Origin: Aphis gossypii
Taxonomy: Eukaryota > Arthropoda > Insecta > Hemiptera > Aphididae
Direction: 5' to 3'
DNA: 64,000 nt
Assembly: GCF_020184175.1 (NCBI RefSeq)
Contig: NW_026083109.1
Span: 1-64,000, forward strand
Under the pieces are notes generated by a model. The model was not told the DNA's origin and searched no databases. It saw only the letters and a list, made by a program, of their open reading frames with translations. This document shows positions 44,481-55,699 of the stretch, in pieces. Position 1 is the first letter of the stretch; each line of letters opens with the position of its first letter. The position numbers and the translations under genes were made by a program.

Positions 44481-45772
44481 ATGAATGAAAAAACTCTAAT
44501 GATTGAACCTGATAATTTCACTGGGACCGAGGACGTTAGGAAATTTTTTAAGCAATATAATAAGATTAGTGACATTAATGAATGGAATGAAAATGATAAA
44601 CTAAAATATTTTTCAATTTTTGTGAAAGGCACAGCCAATACCTTTTTAGAAAATCTTGAAGACCAAAAAGATAATTGGTCATGGAAAGAATTAGAGGAAA
44701 TTTTTTTAAATGAATTTCAACCCATAGGACATGACACTATATTGCAAATGAAACTAGAAAAACAAGACAAGGGGAAAAGGAATCTACCACAAGTTTCTTA
44801 GCTGAAATAGAAAGTTTATGTAGGCAGGTAAATAACCACATGAGTGAAAAATATATTTGTGGATATATTTTAAAAGGTTTAAAGGATAACATTTTACAAT
44901 CTATTTCAATGCAAGACAATAATAGCTTAAAAAAATTAAAAGAAAATTTAAAAAAATATGAACTGATGCAGTTTAGGATAAAAAATAAAAAAGATGATAT
45001 GAGTGAATATACAGAAATTCTAAATGAACAAGTATTACAATTAAACCTAAAAACAAAAGATATAGAAATAGAGAATAATGAATTGAGAAGGCAAATAAAG
45101 GACAGTTTTTCTAGAGATCGAGAGAATAAAATAAATATAAACAAATTAAGTAACGAAATACAAAAAATAAATTTATTAGGAAAAAGATCGGTATATTTTG
45201 ATGACAAAAATGAACAAAAAAATAATAATCGTGATTACAATGAAAACAGAGGACGAAATTACAATAGGAAAAGAGACTTCTACAATGATAAACGTGAGCA
45301 CCGAAATAACAGTCCATACCCGTATAGGAGAAATGATAGCGAAGAGAGAAATTTTAATAAAAGAGATAATAGTCCTTACTCCTCTAGGTTGTATAATAGA
45401 TACTCTAGAGATAATAGCAAAGACAACAATTACAATAGAGACAAATCATATTCAAGAGAAAGAAAGAACAATTATGATAGTTCTAGGGAAAGTAGTAGAG
45501 ATAGAAGTTATGCCAGAGATTTTATAACGTATAAACACAGAAATGATAAAGACAGGGAAATAAGAGGAAATTATAAACAGCGTAGTAAGAACAACAACGA
45601 AGAAAAACGGTACTCAAAATACCGACAATACAGCAGAGAGAATAGTCGAGAAAGAGTACCAGGAAAATATAGAGAAGACCGCTATGCGAAAGAATCTGAG
45701 AGAGTTACTTGCTATAGGTGTAGCGAGCGAGGACACTATGCGGATAATTGTAAAATGCCAAAAAACGATTAG
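44481..45772 (+). pseudogene. Gag of outer retroelement
   Basis: The capsid-like part from ATG 44481 (FTGTEDVRKFFKQYNKISDI, WSWKELEEIFLNEFQP) fits the retrotransposon Gag family. A frame change near 44770 leads into the longer C-terminal frame (44777-45772). This has a coiled-coil-like stretch, a long Arg/Ser/Asn/Tyr-rich tail of RS-like character, and a CCHC zinc knuckle (CYRCSERGHYADNC) ending KMPKND and TAG 45770-45772. An open stretch at about 44109-44260 with stops may be the decayed N-terminus. Gag packages RNA. The -1 frameshift signal lies at its last codons. Confidence 0.8.
45760..45766 (+). promoter_or_regulatory. Candidate -1 ribosomal frameshift site, A AAA AAC
   Basis: The heptamer AAAAAAC is in the Gag frame as (CC)A AAA AAC, two codons before the Gag stop (GAT TAG). 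Slipping back one base leads directly into the macrodomain frame, which is open from here to 46579. It is a classic slippery sequence for retroviral gag-pro or gag-pol shifts. A downstream RNA structure was not assessed. Confidence 0.65.
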
Positions 45773-46581
45773 GGTCCGAGTTAGGAAAAAAATCGGATCA
45801 GCTAACTCGGATAAACACTTATGAACTAAATAATATAACATATAATGAAATAAAAGGAATAGAGAAAAATAATTATATACATTTTATTAAAAAATGGTAC
45901 GACCACAAATTAAATAAAACTATTGTTAATCAAAACCTAAATATAAACGAGACAGAAATTGAAAACATGTATTTAAAAAATAACCCAGAAGCAGAGTCAG
46001 AATTTCAAAATTTCTTACTCAGCAATAATGCGAATGCTACTCAAGCGTGTGACTATTTAGAAGTAACCGGAGATATTTTTTCAGTAGACAAATCTTGGGC
46101 AATAGGCCACTGCGTCAGCAAATGTCTCACAATGTCCCAGGGAATGTCGTTAAAATTTAAAAACAAATTTAATAATATAAAACAGTTAATTAATCAAAAT
46201 AAAAATACTAACGAAATAGCTTACCTAAAAACAGACGATCAATGGTTATTATATCTGATTACAAAAAATAATTATAATGACAAACCTAAGTATTCTAATA
46301 TTTTCAAAACTCTAGAAAATACAAAACAATTTTGCATAGATAATAAAATAAAAAAATTAGCGTTGCCTAAAATATGCTCAGGCATAGACAATAAAAAATG
46401 GGATATCATTTCTAATATGATCAAATTTATATTTCAAAATACCTTTATAAAAATTAAAATCCTATCACTACCCGAAGGTAAAGATGACAACCTTTTACAA
46501 AACTATGAAAACATATATCCTATCAATGACAAGAAAAATAACAGCTCAGCAATTGAAACAAATAAAATGAAAGACATATAG
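45773..46581 (+). CDS. Macrodomain (TARG1/OARD1-type ADP-ribose hydrolase) of outer retroelement
   Basis: The frame is open from the -1 shift site to TAG 46579-46581; the first internal ATG is 45967. About residues 28-172 counted from that Met form a macrodomain: YLEVTGDIF (first strand and ligand loop), IGHCVSKCLTMSQGMSLKFK, LKTDDQWLLYLITKNNYNDK, and LALPKICSGIDNKKWDII. The Lys of LITK and the Asp of SGID stand where TARG1 has its catalytic Lys and Asp, so a working deacylase/ADP-ribosyl hydrolase is plausible. About 65 residues upstream of it are unassigned. It sits between Gag and protease and would be made as a Gag-Pol-type fusion. Unlike its neighbours it has no internal stop. Confidence 0.85.
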
Positions 46582-46665
46582 GTAATATATAAGTAACTCT
46601 AATAACTCTATTAACAATGGACCAAAAAATATTAATAAACATGTCTGCACCTATGTAGACAAACA

Positions 46666-47231
46666 TTAAAATACAAGAGTATTATCAATAATAGTAGAAC
46701 ATGAAGTTATTGGAAAATACGCAATAATTGACACCGGATCTAATATTTCTTGCATAGATATGTCTTTAATTAATGATATAGAACTCGTTAAAAATGAGGA
46801 AGATATTATTATAACAGGAGCAGATAATACCAAATTAGAACAATTAGGCAAAATAAAATTAGTGGTCAAAATAAATGGAAACATATACTCTATTAATGCG
46901 TACGTAATCAAAGGATTGAACTGCAAAATACTATTGGGAAACGATTTCAACATAAAAAATAACTTAATCATTAATTTTAAAGATAAAAATTTAGAATTAA
47001 ATAACAATATCTTAATACCTATGGATAAACTATGGTACAATTATAACACACAAAGCAATAACAATAATATAGGAACAAAATATAATACAACAAACATAAA
47101 CTATGACAAACAAAAATATATAGGAAAAAATGTATCAAATTACATTATAAATATTCCACCGAAAAATAAAATAAATATTAAAAACTTCGACATAAACACA
47201 AATATAATAGACACAAATTACGTAATAGAAC
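46666..47231 (+). pseudogene. Retropepsin-like aspartic protease of outer retroelement, interrupted
   Basis: The active-site motif IIDTGSNISCID is at about 46724 (DTG at 46730-46738) and the second hallmark ILLGNDF near 46930. Upstream, 46582-46665 has stops in this frame, so the link to the macrodomain ORF is broken. The inner element is inserted at 47231/47232, and the coding frame continues at 58252. The protease would mature Gag and Pol. Confidence 0.8.
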
Positions 47232-47637
47232 TGTAACGTGGTCGGGGGAACCTTATTACGATAATAGTTATCCAGGGAAGGTTTTCTATTCCTTATGGAT
47301 AAGTTTTCCGTAGCTGGGGGTTAGAGCAGTGTATGAGGTATTATTTTATTTATAACAATAAGACACGTTTGGTTTAAAGTTCTTTATAAATTCATATATT
47401 AAAATAATTATACTTTACTTAAACAGGTAGATTTTAGATGGCTGTTAATAAGTGAGTTCGTTCCTGTTGATGAATGTTGCCGAACTGAAGGCGGTGTGTC
47501 AATTTAATTATAATAATAATGTGTACGGGTAGAAAAGTGTCGAGTGTGTATATTTTGTATTGGACCTTGGGCAATTCTATAGTGTGTGTGTGTGTTTTGT
47601 GTCTAATTTATATATATAGGATGTAACCAATGTTACA
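47232..47637 (-). repeat. Left LTR (3' LTR in element sense), 406 bp
   Basis: Starts TGTAACGTGG and ends CAATGTTACA; matches 57849-58251 except for one T and one TG unit. Preceded by TSD GAAC. Confidence 0.97.
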
Positions 47638-47652
47638 TTACCCCCCTTCTAT
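47638..47652 (-). promoter_or_regulatory. Polypurine tract of inner element
   Basis: On the minus strand AGAAGGGGGGTAA directly precedes the LTR start TGTAACATTGG. This is the expected place for plus-strand priming in reverse transcription. Confidence 0.75.
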
Positions 47653-48581
47653 TTAATATATATTTTTTTTTTTTTTTTTTTTTTAATTAACAACCATCTT
47701 GAAAATATAATTTATAATATAAATTTTTTTTTAAATACATGAATAAGAATAAGAACATCAGTATACATATATGATATTACATGGTTTTACAGATAATACA
47801 ATGTTTGATCAATTCATATAAATATAACATAATTACAATTTAGACACATAACAGTTTTACTAAATTTTATATAATATTTTTTTGTTTTTTTTTTTTTTTT
47901 TAAAGTAATATTTCTTATCAATAGTACTACAACCCAATACGCTACTATAATAGTATAATCTATAAAGTCGTAACTTAATTTCAACTTACATACTTAATGT
48001 CAAATCATTACTTCTTAAAACGTTGTAATATGAACGATAGTAATATGTAGTAGAGTATTAGTATGTTATTTTTTATCTCTCTGATACGTAATTAGGTATG
48101 TACTTGCGAGTGATTAAACCACGCCAGAGGCACATCCTTTTTTATACTATAGAGAAACGTAATTTATTATAAGTATAAACTATAAGTAAAATATTCGCAT
48201 CTACGTCTATTGTAGTTTTACATAAATAAGTAAGTTCAAATATAGTTCCTTTATTATTTCCATTTTTTTTTTTTTTAAATCATAGTGGCTCTCCCCTTTC
48301 CAAATAAAATATTACTTATTAATAGTTATTTCTCCCTTAAATTAATATAAAATATATCCCCAAAATACAATTAATCTAGTATTATACAATTTTTATCAAA
48401 TAATATAACTACAATATTTTTAACTAGGTACATGATTTAAATATGATAATACAATATGAATACATAAATATGATAATAAATTAATGATTGCTGTAAAGGT
48501 TCTGAAAAATAAAATATGATTAGTTTGATATTAATAATGTTATTATATTACCCCATGTAAGGTAACTCATAAATACATTTT
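47653..48581. other. 3' noncoding region of inner element
   Basis: AT-rich with long T-runs (47667, 47883, 48269); lies between env and polypurine tract; no ORF. Confidence 0.6.
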
Positions 48582-50416
48582 TTAAATTATATGATTTCGC
48601 GGTAACGTTTTTCTTGATCTATATACTGTTATCTGTTGAGGTTTATCTTTTGTACAATAATTTTTTAGATTTTTTAAAATTATATGGATTATAATATAAC
48701 CCACTACACCTGCAAGTATGTATAATACGTATTGATGAAAATATAAACTGTAAGTTTTTTCCCCGTCTTCTATTTCTTTATCAATTTCATTTATTAAAGA
48801 ATCCAAATTATTTGATGATTGATACATATCATGTAATTGTGGCAACTTATAGTTAGTATTTGTTATTGTTAATGGTTTGGAATGTTTTATTTGATCAATC
48901 TTTTTTTTATATCTGTTATATTAATTAATGGAAAAGATGGATGGAACGAGGTAGACACTTGTTTTTCAGTTATTTTTGTTGGTATTAGTATTATCGTTGG
49001 TGTATACAGTATGCAAGTATCTGGAATCGTTAGAGTTCCCGCCCCTTTTAGGAAGTGATGTGTGGTAACGTGAGGGCATACTAATGTGGTGGTTGTTATT
49101 TTTGATACCCAATATATAAAGTCATTGCAATTGTTTAATTTTTGAAGTAACTGTCATTGAAAATTTGATGTTCAACTATACATTGTTTTGGTAGTTCTGT
49201 TAAATTTACTGAATTGAAAATTTGAATTTCACAAATTTGATAATCTTTTGTAAATATTGGCATTTGTAAAAAACAAGATTTTTCATTTGCGATTCCGGCG
49301 CAATCTTTTACTTCCAATTCCGTTAGCGTGATAAAATGCTGATTATCTTTTGATACTGCTAAGTATGGGTTTTGTGGTTTGATAAAGATAAATTGAAAAT
49401 TTGTAATTTCTACTGGCATAGGCCAAAGTCGAAATAGTGTGTACTCCGTTGGGTCATATAATGGAAAAGTTATTATAAATAGTACCTGATAATCCATGAA
49501 TCTCGTTTTTATTTTTATAAGTTTCAATAAATCGTCAATGGCCGATTCCATAGATAAATCTACTGGTAACACCTGTGTAATTGGCAGTGTTTGTTGTATA
49601 CTTTTCAATATATCAAATAATTCCGAATTTTTTAAAATAATAGGATGAAGAATATTATCATTTCCTCAGTTTCGAATATGAATTCTGTTAGAAGCATGTT
49701 AAAGTTTATCAAGTAATTAATTAATTGTTGACTTATTTCAATTTCAATCATATTATTATATTTTAAATTTATTTTCCAAATTATTTCGTTGTATTCATTT
49801 TGAATTCGAAGAAAGTTTTTTGAAATTGTCGAAGATGTATTAGAAATTTGATTGATTGTCGATTGTACTAATTTTACTTGTTTTTTCATTATGTTTAGAG
49901 TCTTATCATTTTTTCTGAATTTGTCTTTATAGATTTTTGTATTTGTTGATAAGCATTATCGTCAACCAATCCAAAAGCCCAGTTTTCAAATTCTCCCACT
50001 GCGTTAATTAATCCCCTTTTAACTCGTCCGTTTTGTAACGAGATCAATGTCGAATAACGTTTATTTAGTTCTAATTTTGCGAGTTGTAATGTCATATTAA
50101 AATTATTGCATATTATCGAAATATTATTTTTATTAGCAGTACATATATTTTTATTATTTTCAAACATAGTGGTTAATTGTTCAAATTTTTCACGATAAGA
50201 AGATATATTCACATGGGTTATTATGTTAAAATTTGTCGAGTAAACCTTCATACTATTCAATGCCTCATAATAAATACCTGCTCCTGTTCCTTGGTGATTG
50301 TCTATAAATCCAGCTTCCTCTGTAGTCGCATTGATCATGACTCCTTGGCAGTTGCATATCATAATCCATCGTAAGAAAAACATTGTTATTGTTAATATTA
50401 TAGAATTGCAGTCCAT
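48582..50416 (-). pseudogene. Baculovirus-F/errantivirus-like envelope gene, broken
   Basis: Four open pieces on the minus strand lie in changing frames: 50416-49895 (hydrophobic N-terminal signal-like segment; basic cleavage-type motif RVKR at residues 131-134 followed by GLINAVGE, as in F-type fusion proteins), 49889-49632 (long helical region), 49608-49135 (Cys-containing ectodomain), and 48845-48582 (membrane segment near LYILAGVVGYIIIHIIL and a basic tail). The order fits F-like Env of insect errantiviruses. At least three frame breaks make it nonfunctional as read. Its presence suggests the lineage was once able to form enveloped particles (inference). Confidence 0.85.
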
Positions 50417-50964
50417 ACTGATATTATAATTTATAGCACTGTTGTCTTATTTTAGTTGTCCTACAATAAATTATTCGTTTAGTATTTTAGTGACACGTGT
50501 TTGTCTACTGACTGTCGTGATGGTTTTCGAACATTCTTTTATTATTGGAAAAAAAAAAAATGTTAACGTAATATTTATTAAAATTAACCAGTCAATATTG
50601 AAATCTAATATGACAACTGACCATTTTGAAAGGTGAGGGGAAAACAAAATATATTTATAATATGTGCAATTAGTCGCATATATATTGTTATTACGAAATA
50701 ATTTGTAGATTGTGCATATTTTTTTTTTTTTTTTTTTTTTTACATTATATATTATCTAGCTAAAGGAAGTCGTAATTTTAAACATAATTTTAATCCGTTA
50801 GTTTTTTGTAATTGTTATTAAAATATTTATAATGCTTATTATTTATATCTATTTACTCAGATCCGTTTACATTATATACTGTACATTTGCATATTAATTA
50901 CTATATATGAATAAAGAATAAATAAATACCGTTCCTAATAACAAATATACTAACGCGTTATTTA
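50417..50964. other. Spacer between integrase and env
   Basis: AT-rich with a T-run at 50720-50740; no ORF. It may hold the acceptor for a spliced env message (not identified). Confidence 0.5.
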
Positions 50965-52083
50965 TTAAGTAATACGTTCTCGAAACTTCTTAATTTGGCT
51001 CACATGTTTATAAACATTTTCTAATTGTCCGTTTCTTATAACTTCTACTAAATATGTATTATCAGAGATCTTTTTTATAATTTTGTAAGGTCCATCATAT
51101 CGAAAAGAAAATTTATTATTATTTTTAAATGTTTTGACTAATACTTTTTCATTTGTTAGGAATTGTACTTCATTTTTATTTTTGTCATAATATTGTTTAT
51201 TTTTAAAAACTGCTTTTCTAAAATGGTTGGTAATTTATTTCTTACATCATTTATTTTATCAATTTCTATCAAAATATCAGGTTGTACGTTAGTTTCTACA
51301 ATATTGAAATCAAAAATAGATTTTGGATGATATGCATGAAGTAAGAAAAATGGTGAGTAACCTGTTGTTTCATTTTTCGAGGAGTTATAACCAAATAGAA
51401 CATACTTAATAATTTGGGACCATTTTTGAGGTTTTTCTTGAACAAAATGACTGATCATATCTATTAATGTTCCGTTAAATTTTTCTGTTTGTCCTTGACT
51501 TTGAGGTCTATATGCTATTGAAAATGTATTTTTTATATTTAGTGTGGTTAGCAAGTCTTTGACTAAATTATTTGTAAAATGTAAGCCTCTGTCCGAATGA
51601 ATTTCCGAGATTGCTCCATATTGTGAAATTATGTCTATTAAAAAATTAACCGTCGTTTTGCCATCAGCTTTCTTATAAGGTTTTGCAATTGCGTACTTAG
51701 TTGTCGCACATGTCCCTACCAGAATATATGAACAACCATTACTACTAGGGTTAATTGGTCCTACGAAGTCAATAGTAAATCGTTCAAACGGTCGTCCGGA
51801 AATTTTAGGCGACGTTTGCATATGTCCATAAGTGGGTGTTTTATCTGCTTTTCTTTTTTGACAACTTAAACATGATAAAACATATTTTCGAACGTCTTTA
51901 TAAATTGTAGGCCAAAAATATCTTTCCATTATTTTTTTATAAGTTTTTCTATACCTAAATGTCCTGCAAAGGGGTGGTCATGGAAATTATATAATATTTC
52001 ATTGATACGTTTTTCAGGGATCGCTATTAGGTTTATAATTTGTTCATTGGTTTCGTGTTTATACATTAATATTTTATCTTGGT
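50965..52083 (-). pseudogene. Integrase of inner retroelement
   Basis: The N-terminal HHCC zinc-binding part is split by a frame change near 51940 (His pair in FHDHPFAGHLGIEKL, Cys pair in CLSCQKRK). The catalytic core in 51929-51156 shows TIDFVGP (D54), EIHSDRGLHF (D113) and QSQGQTEKFNG (E149), with DD35E spacing. The C-terminal SH3-like part ends near 50965 in another frame (FSFRYDGPYKIIKKISDNTY). It would insert the cDNA into the genome. Confidence 0.9.
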
Positions 52084-53370
52084 TTAAAAAATATTTTTTG
52101 ATTTCCTAATCCAAATATGGTCTGAGATTTCTGGATTTTCTAGTGCTTGTATAATTTTATTTAACATTGGATCATTGTTTTGTTCAACTTGCATATTAAT
52201 TGTTTTTACGTGGGAAATTGTTAAATCATTATCTTTTTGTACCTCCTGTTCTAGAGTGGGGGGGTCGAATACCGGGTTTCGTGACATCGCGTCACAAACT
52301 TGGTTTAATAAGCCTTTCCGATATTTTATTGTATAATCAAAGTCAACTAATTTACTCTTTAGCCTCTGTATTCTAACTGAGAAAGTTTTTATATTATCTA
52401 AATATTTAAGAGGCGCATGGTCGGTCCAAATTTCAACTGATTCTCCATACGTATAAGTACGAAATTGTTCCATAACATAAACTATTGCTAAAAGCTCAAG
52501 TTCTATGGCACTATATTTTTCCTCGCACTGGTTGAGACGTCGTGAAATGTATGAAACAGGATGTAAATATTCGTCCTCTGAACTTTTTTGTAAAAGAGTT
52601 CCGGCAATTCCTATCTTACTAGCATCAGTCCAAACAACTATTTTTAAACTAGGATTAAAATGTTTTAATAATGGAGGATTAGTGAGTTTATTTTTTATTT
52701 CTTCAAATGCCTTTTGATGTTCCTCTAACCATTTTACCGGTGAACTTTTTTTTGGATAAGAACCTCGTGTGAGATTTGTTAATGGTGTACTTAATTCTGC
52801 AAAGCGTGGAATAAACTTTCTAAAAAAATTACTTAGCCCCAGAAAGCTTCTAACCTGTTTTATAGTTTTAGGTATTGGAAATTTTCTAATTGCGTCTAGT
52901 CCTGATGGATTTGGTTTAATACCGTCTCTGTTAACTATTTGTCCCAATATTTTAAGCTCAAAATAACCAAATTTACATTTTGGAGCTTTTAATTTGAATC
53001 CAGTTTCCCTAATTCTTATTAATAATTTTTCTAATACTTTTAATAGATCATCAAAATTTGTCGCGTAATTAATTATGTCATCAACGTAGTTTATAGTACC
53101 CAAAATAGAAGTCCTGAAAGTGCTTTTGCAACAGCTTTAGAAAATTGACGAGGTGAATTTTTATACCCAAAAGGAAAACGTGTCCATTCGTATAATCCGC
53201 ACGGTGTTATAAATGCTAGTTTGTGCCTATCTGTTTTCCCTAATAAAATGTTTAAAAAGCCCTGTTGCATATCCATGATATTAAAAAATTTTGCCCCTTC
53301 TAAACAATCGAATACTGTTTGCATATGCGTAATAGGGAAATTTTGATGAGGTATTATTTTATTTAACTGC
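52084..53370 (-). pseudogene. Reverse transcriptase and RNase H of inner retroelement
   Basis: The palm/finger region lies in 53324-53091 (FFNIMDMQQGFLNI, GLYEWTRFPFGYKNSPRQF) and the next frame, 53103-52084, begins at INYVDDII (YVDD at 53088-53077). Thumb/connection: VRSFLGLSNFFRKFIPRFA. RNase H: VVWTDASKIGIAGTL, EEKYSAIELELLAIVY and WTDHAPL. This is typical Ty3/Gypsy Pol. Breaks: one near 53090-53103, one near 53371-53345. Confidence 0.95.
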
Positions 53371-54650
53371 CTATAATACTAATCTTTTTGAACCATCTGC
53401 TTTATTCACTAAAAAGGCTGGGCTAGCATACGAAGAATTAGATGGTATGATTAACCCGGCTTGTAATAACTCGTCCACCTGTCTCTGCAGTTCACTTTGT
53501 TCGTTTAGTGATAACCTATAAGGCGGTAGGCTAACGGGATCATCAGACATTGTCGGAATCGGAACATCTCCGATATCGATAGAACCAAGGTCCATAGGAC
53601 TTTGTGCGAAACAATCCCCATAGCTCTCTAATAAGTTTCTCAATTGGTGTTGGTGGTTTTCTGGTAATTCGCTATTTATATCAAAATTCAGTATATTTCT
53701 TTTCGTAGCAGGTGTATTATGATAAATATGTCTACTAATTATTTTATTTGACTTATGTGAATCTACACTATTTACGCTTGATGAGTTAAAATTTGCAATA
53801 TCATCACTATTAACTAACACTGGTTCATTCATGTTGTTATTTACTATATTCTCAAACAAGCAAGAAATACTAGTCAATGGATCGTCATTTTGCTTAGTAT
53901 CTGTTTTTAATTTTAATTTTTTATTAACATTATTTGTTGTTTCTTTTTCTATATCATCATTTTTTATATTGAATTGACCTGCTTCCTGAATATTTACCGT
54001 GTCGTTCACACGAATATGAATGTGCATTAGTTGTGAAATATTACTTTTATTTTTTCTCATATTTAAATTTGTCATGTGAAACTTTGATATTAAATGTCGC
54101 TCTTTTAAACTACCAATATGTTTAACATTACTCGTATTTTTTAATTGTAATGTATTTTTATATTCCCTAATGTATGACCCACAAATTTGACAAAACATGA
54201 CATCACCACCTTTACTCCAAAATGGATGGTGCTGTAGTTCATGATTTTTTAGTGCTGACTCGGTAAGTGAAAGGTGTTCACATTCGTCGCAAAAATGAGA
54301 GTACCATGTTATTGGAGATTGTGCTATTTCGCTATTAATTTGAACTGTTATATTATCCGTTATGTTAGATTTATTACTTTTATTGATATCTATATCTTTT
54401 GCTTTAATATTTTTTATGTGAATTTCCCCTTTACAGTGTAAATCCATATTGGCATTATATCCTAACATGACAATATTGCAATCGTTACAATTAATTACTG
54501 GAAAATTTAAATCGTATTTATGATTTTGTAAGTTGTGTAATTTCAAACCTTCCAAATTAATCAATAATTCATTACAATCGGCACAAAAATATTTACGTAA
54601 TTCATGAGGCATTCTATTTGTAGTATTATTTTTACGCTTGGAATTTTCGG
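53371..54650 (-). pseudogene. C2H2 zinc-finger segment and RT N-terminus of inner Pol
   Basis: The ORF 54612-53371 starts with C2H2-type fingers: C10/C13/H26/H31; C42/C45/H59/H65; C109/C112/H125/H130; and a fourth CQIC (142/145) with later His. A long acidic/Asn-rich linker follows, then the conserved start of a Gypsy RT (QRQVDELLQAGLIIPSNSSY, ASPAFLVNKADGSKR). Zinc fingers between protease and RT are unusual for Pol. They may bind nucleic acid or act with the adjacent OTU domain (inference). The frame differs from that of the OTU ORF by one base in an A-run near 54640. Confidence 0.8.
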
Positions 54651-55110
54651 AAATTCATAACATATACAGATATTGTGAACACTCAAGTTACTATTAGTGG
54701 TTAAAATTCCTGGACGCCAGTGATTTTTTTCATGAAACACGCAAACTGTTTGTCTGTGTGGTGTCCAATATACCAATGCTGAATTTATTATTTCATTTTT
54801 AGTTGTGTAATTTTCATTGATTATTATTAAATTCTTGTTTAATGTGTCACAAATAAAAGCAAGGTCTTCGTCTGTTAAATAATATCCTGATTGACATTGT
54901 TCAATACCTATTAATTTCAAAATATTAAGACTGGATAAAGAAAATCCTAAGTTTTTTAAACATATTCTTAATGCGTGTGCACCACAATCACCGTCTCCTG
55001 GTACCTGTGGCCCTTTTGTAAATCGTTTTACAAATTCTTTTATATATTGTTCATTATTATTTTCATTTTTATAGTTAGAAGAACTGTCCAATTGAATTAA
55101 ATCTAAACTA
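54650..55110 (-). CDS. OTU-type cysteine protease (deubiquitinase fold) in Pol of inner element
   Basis: The ORF from 55091 to about 54650 (frame continues to 54561) shows the OTU signature VPGDGDCGAHALRICL, with D33 and catalytic C36, and later TVCVFHEKNHWRPGIL, with H124. Spacing (about 88 residues) and length (about 140 residues) fit compact viral-type OTU domains. OTU enzymes remove ubiquitin from proteins. It lies directly after the aspartic protease and before zinc fingers/RT, so it would be part of the Pol polyprotein. The link to the protease frame is off by one base in an A-run near 55115. The catalytic assignment is from motifs only. Confidence 0.8.
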
Positions 55111-55111
55111 T

Positions 55112-55699
55112 CTATTTTTTGATTGTTTTCATTTTTTGGAATTTTTGCTCAGAGGATAATTGAGTTACTTTAAAACTATTATTGACGTCCCATTTAAACG
55201 TTTCGCTTTGTTTTTTTAATTTAAAAACGATGTTATTATTATCGAGGTTAACTATAACTTTTAATTTTGTCAATACATCCATCCCTAATATTGGTGAGCA
55301 AATACCTTCTACGATTATACATTCATGTTTTATTTCTATTGTTCCAATTTTTATCTCTACCAATGACTTTCCGACTATATTCAAGCTAGTATTATTCGCA
55401 GCCTCAAGACTAATATCTGTTTCTAATGGTACGATTTCATTTAAATAAATACTATTATTATTGATAACAGTTATACTTGCTCCAGTGTCAATTAAAAAAT
55501 TAATTTCATAATTATTTATTTTTCCTGGTATTTCAATTTTATACATATTAAGATTTTTGGTACTTGTACAGTTTGTAATGTTTGTTTTTGGTAAATCAGG
55601 TTTATTGTTATCATTGATTATAACTAACTCTGCTGGTATACTAGGTTTTTTCTCAATTTTGGAAACACACCTAGTTAAGTGTTTCATTTTTAGTTTTTT
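55112..55699 (-). pseudogene. Aspartic protease of inner retroelement
   Basis: In the -1 frame relative to Gag, open from the slippery site to a stop at 55112. Hallmarks: FLIDTGASITVINNN (DTG at about 55489-55481) and SPILGMDVLTKL. The retropepsin would mature Gag and Pol. The ATG at 55750 lies inside the Gag zinc knuckle and is not a start. The frame ends just before the OTU domain, probably through an indel. Confidence 0.88.

Noticed and set aside
45111..45527. Overlapping ORFs in the Gag tail
   Set aside because: Shadows of the Arg/Ser-rich Gag frame in other frames and strand.
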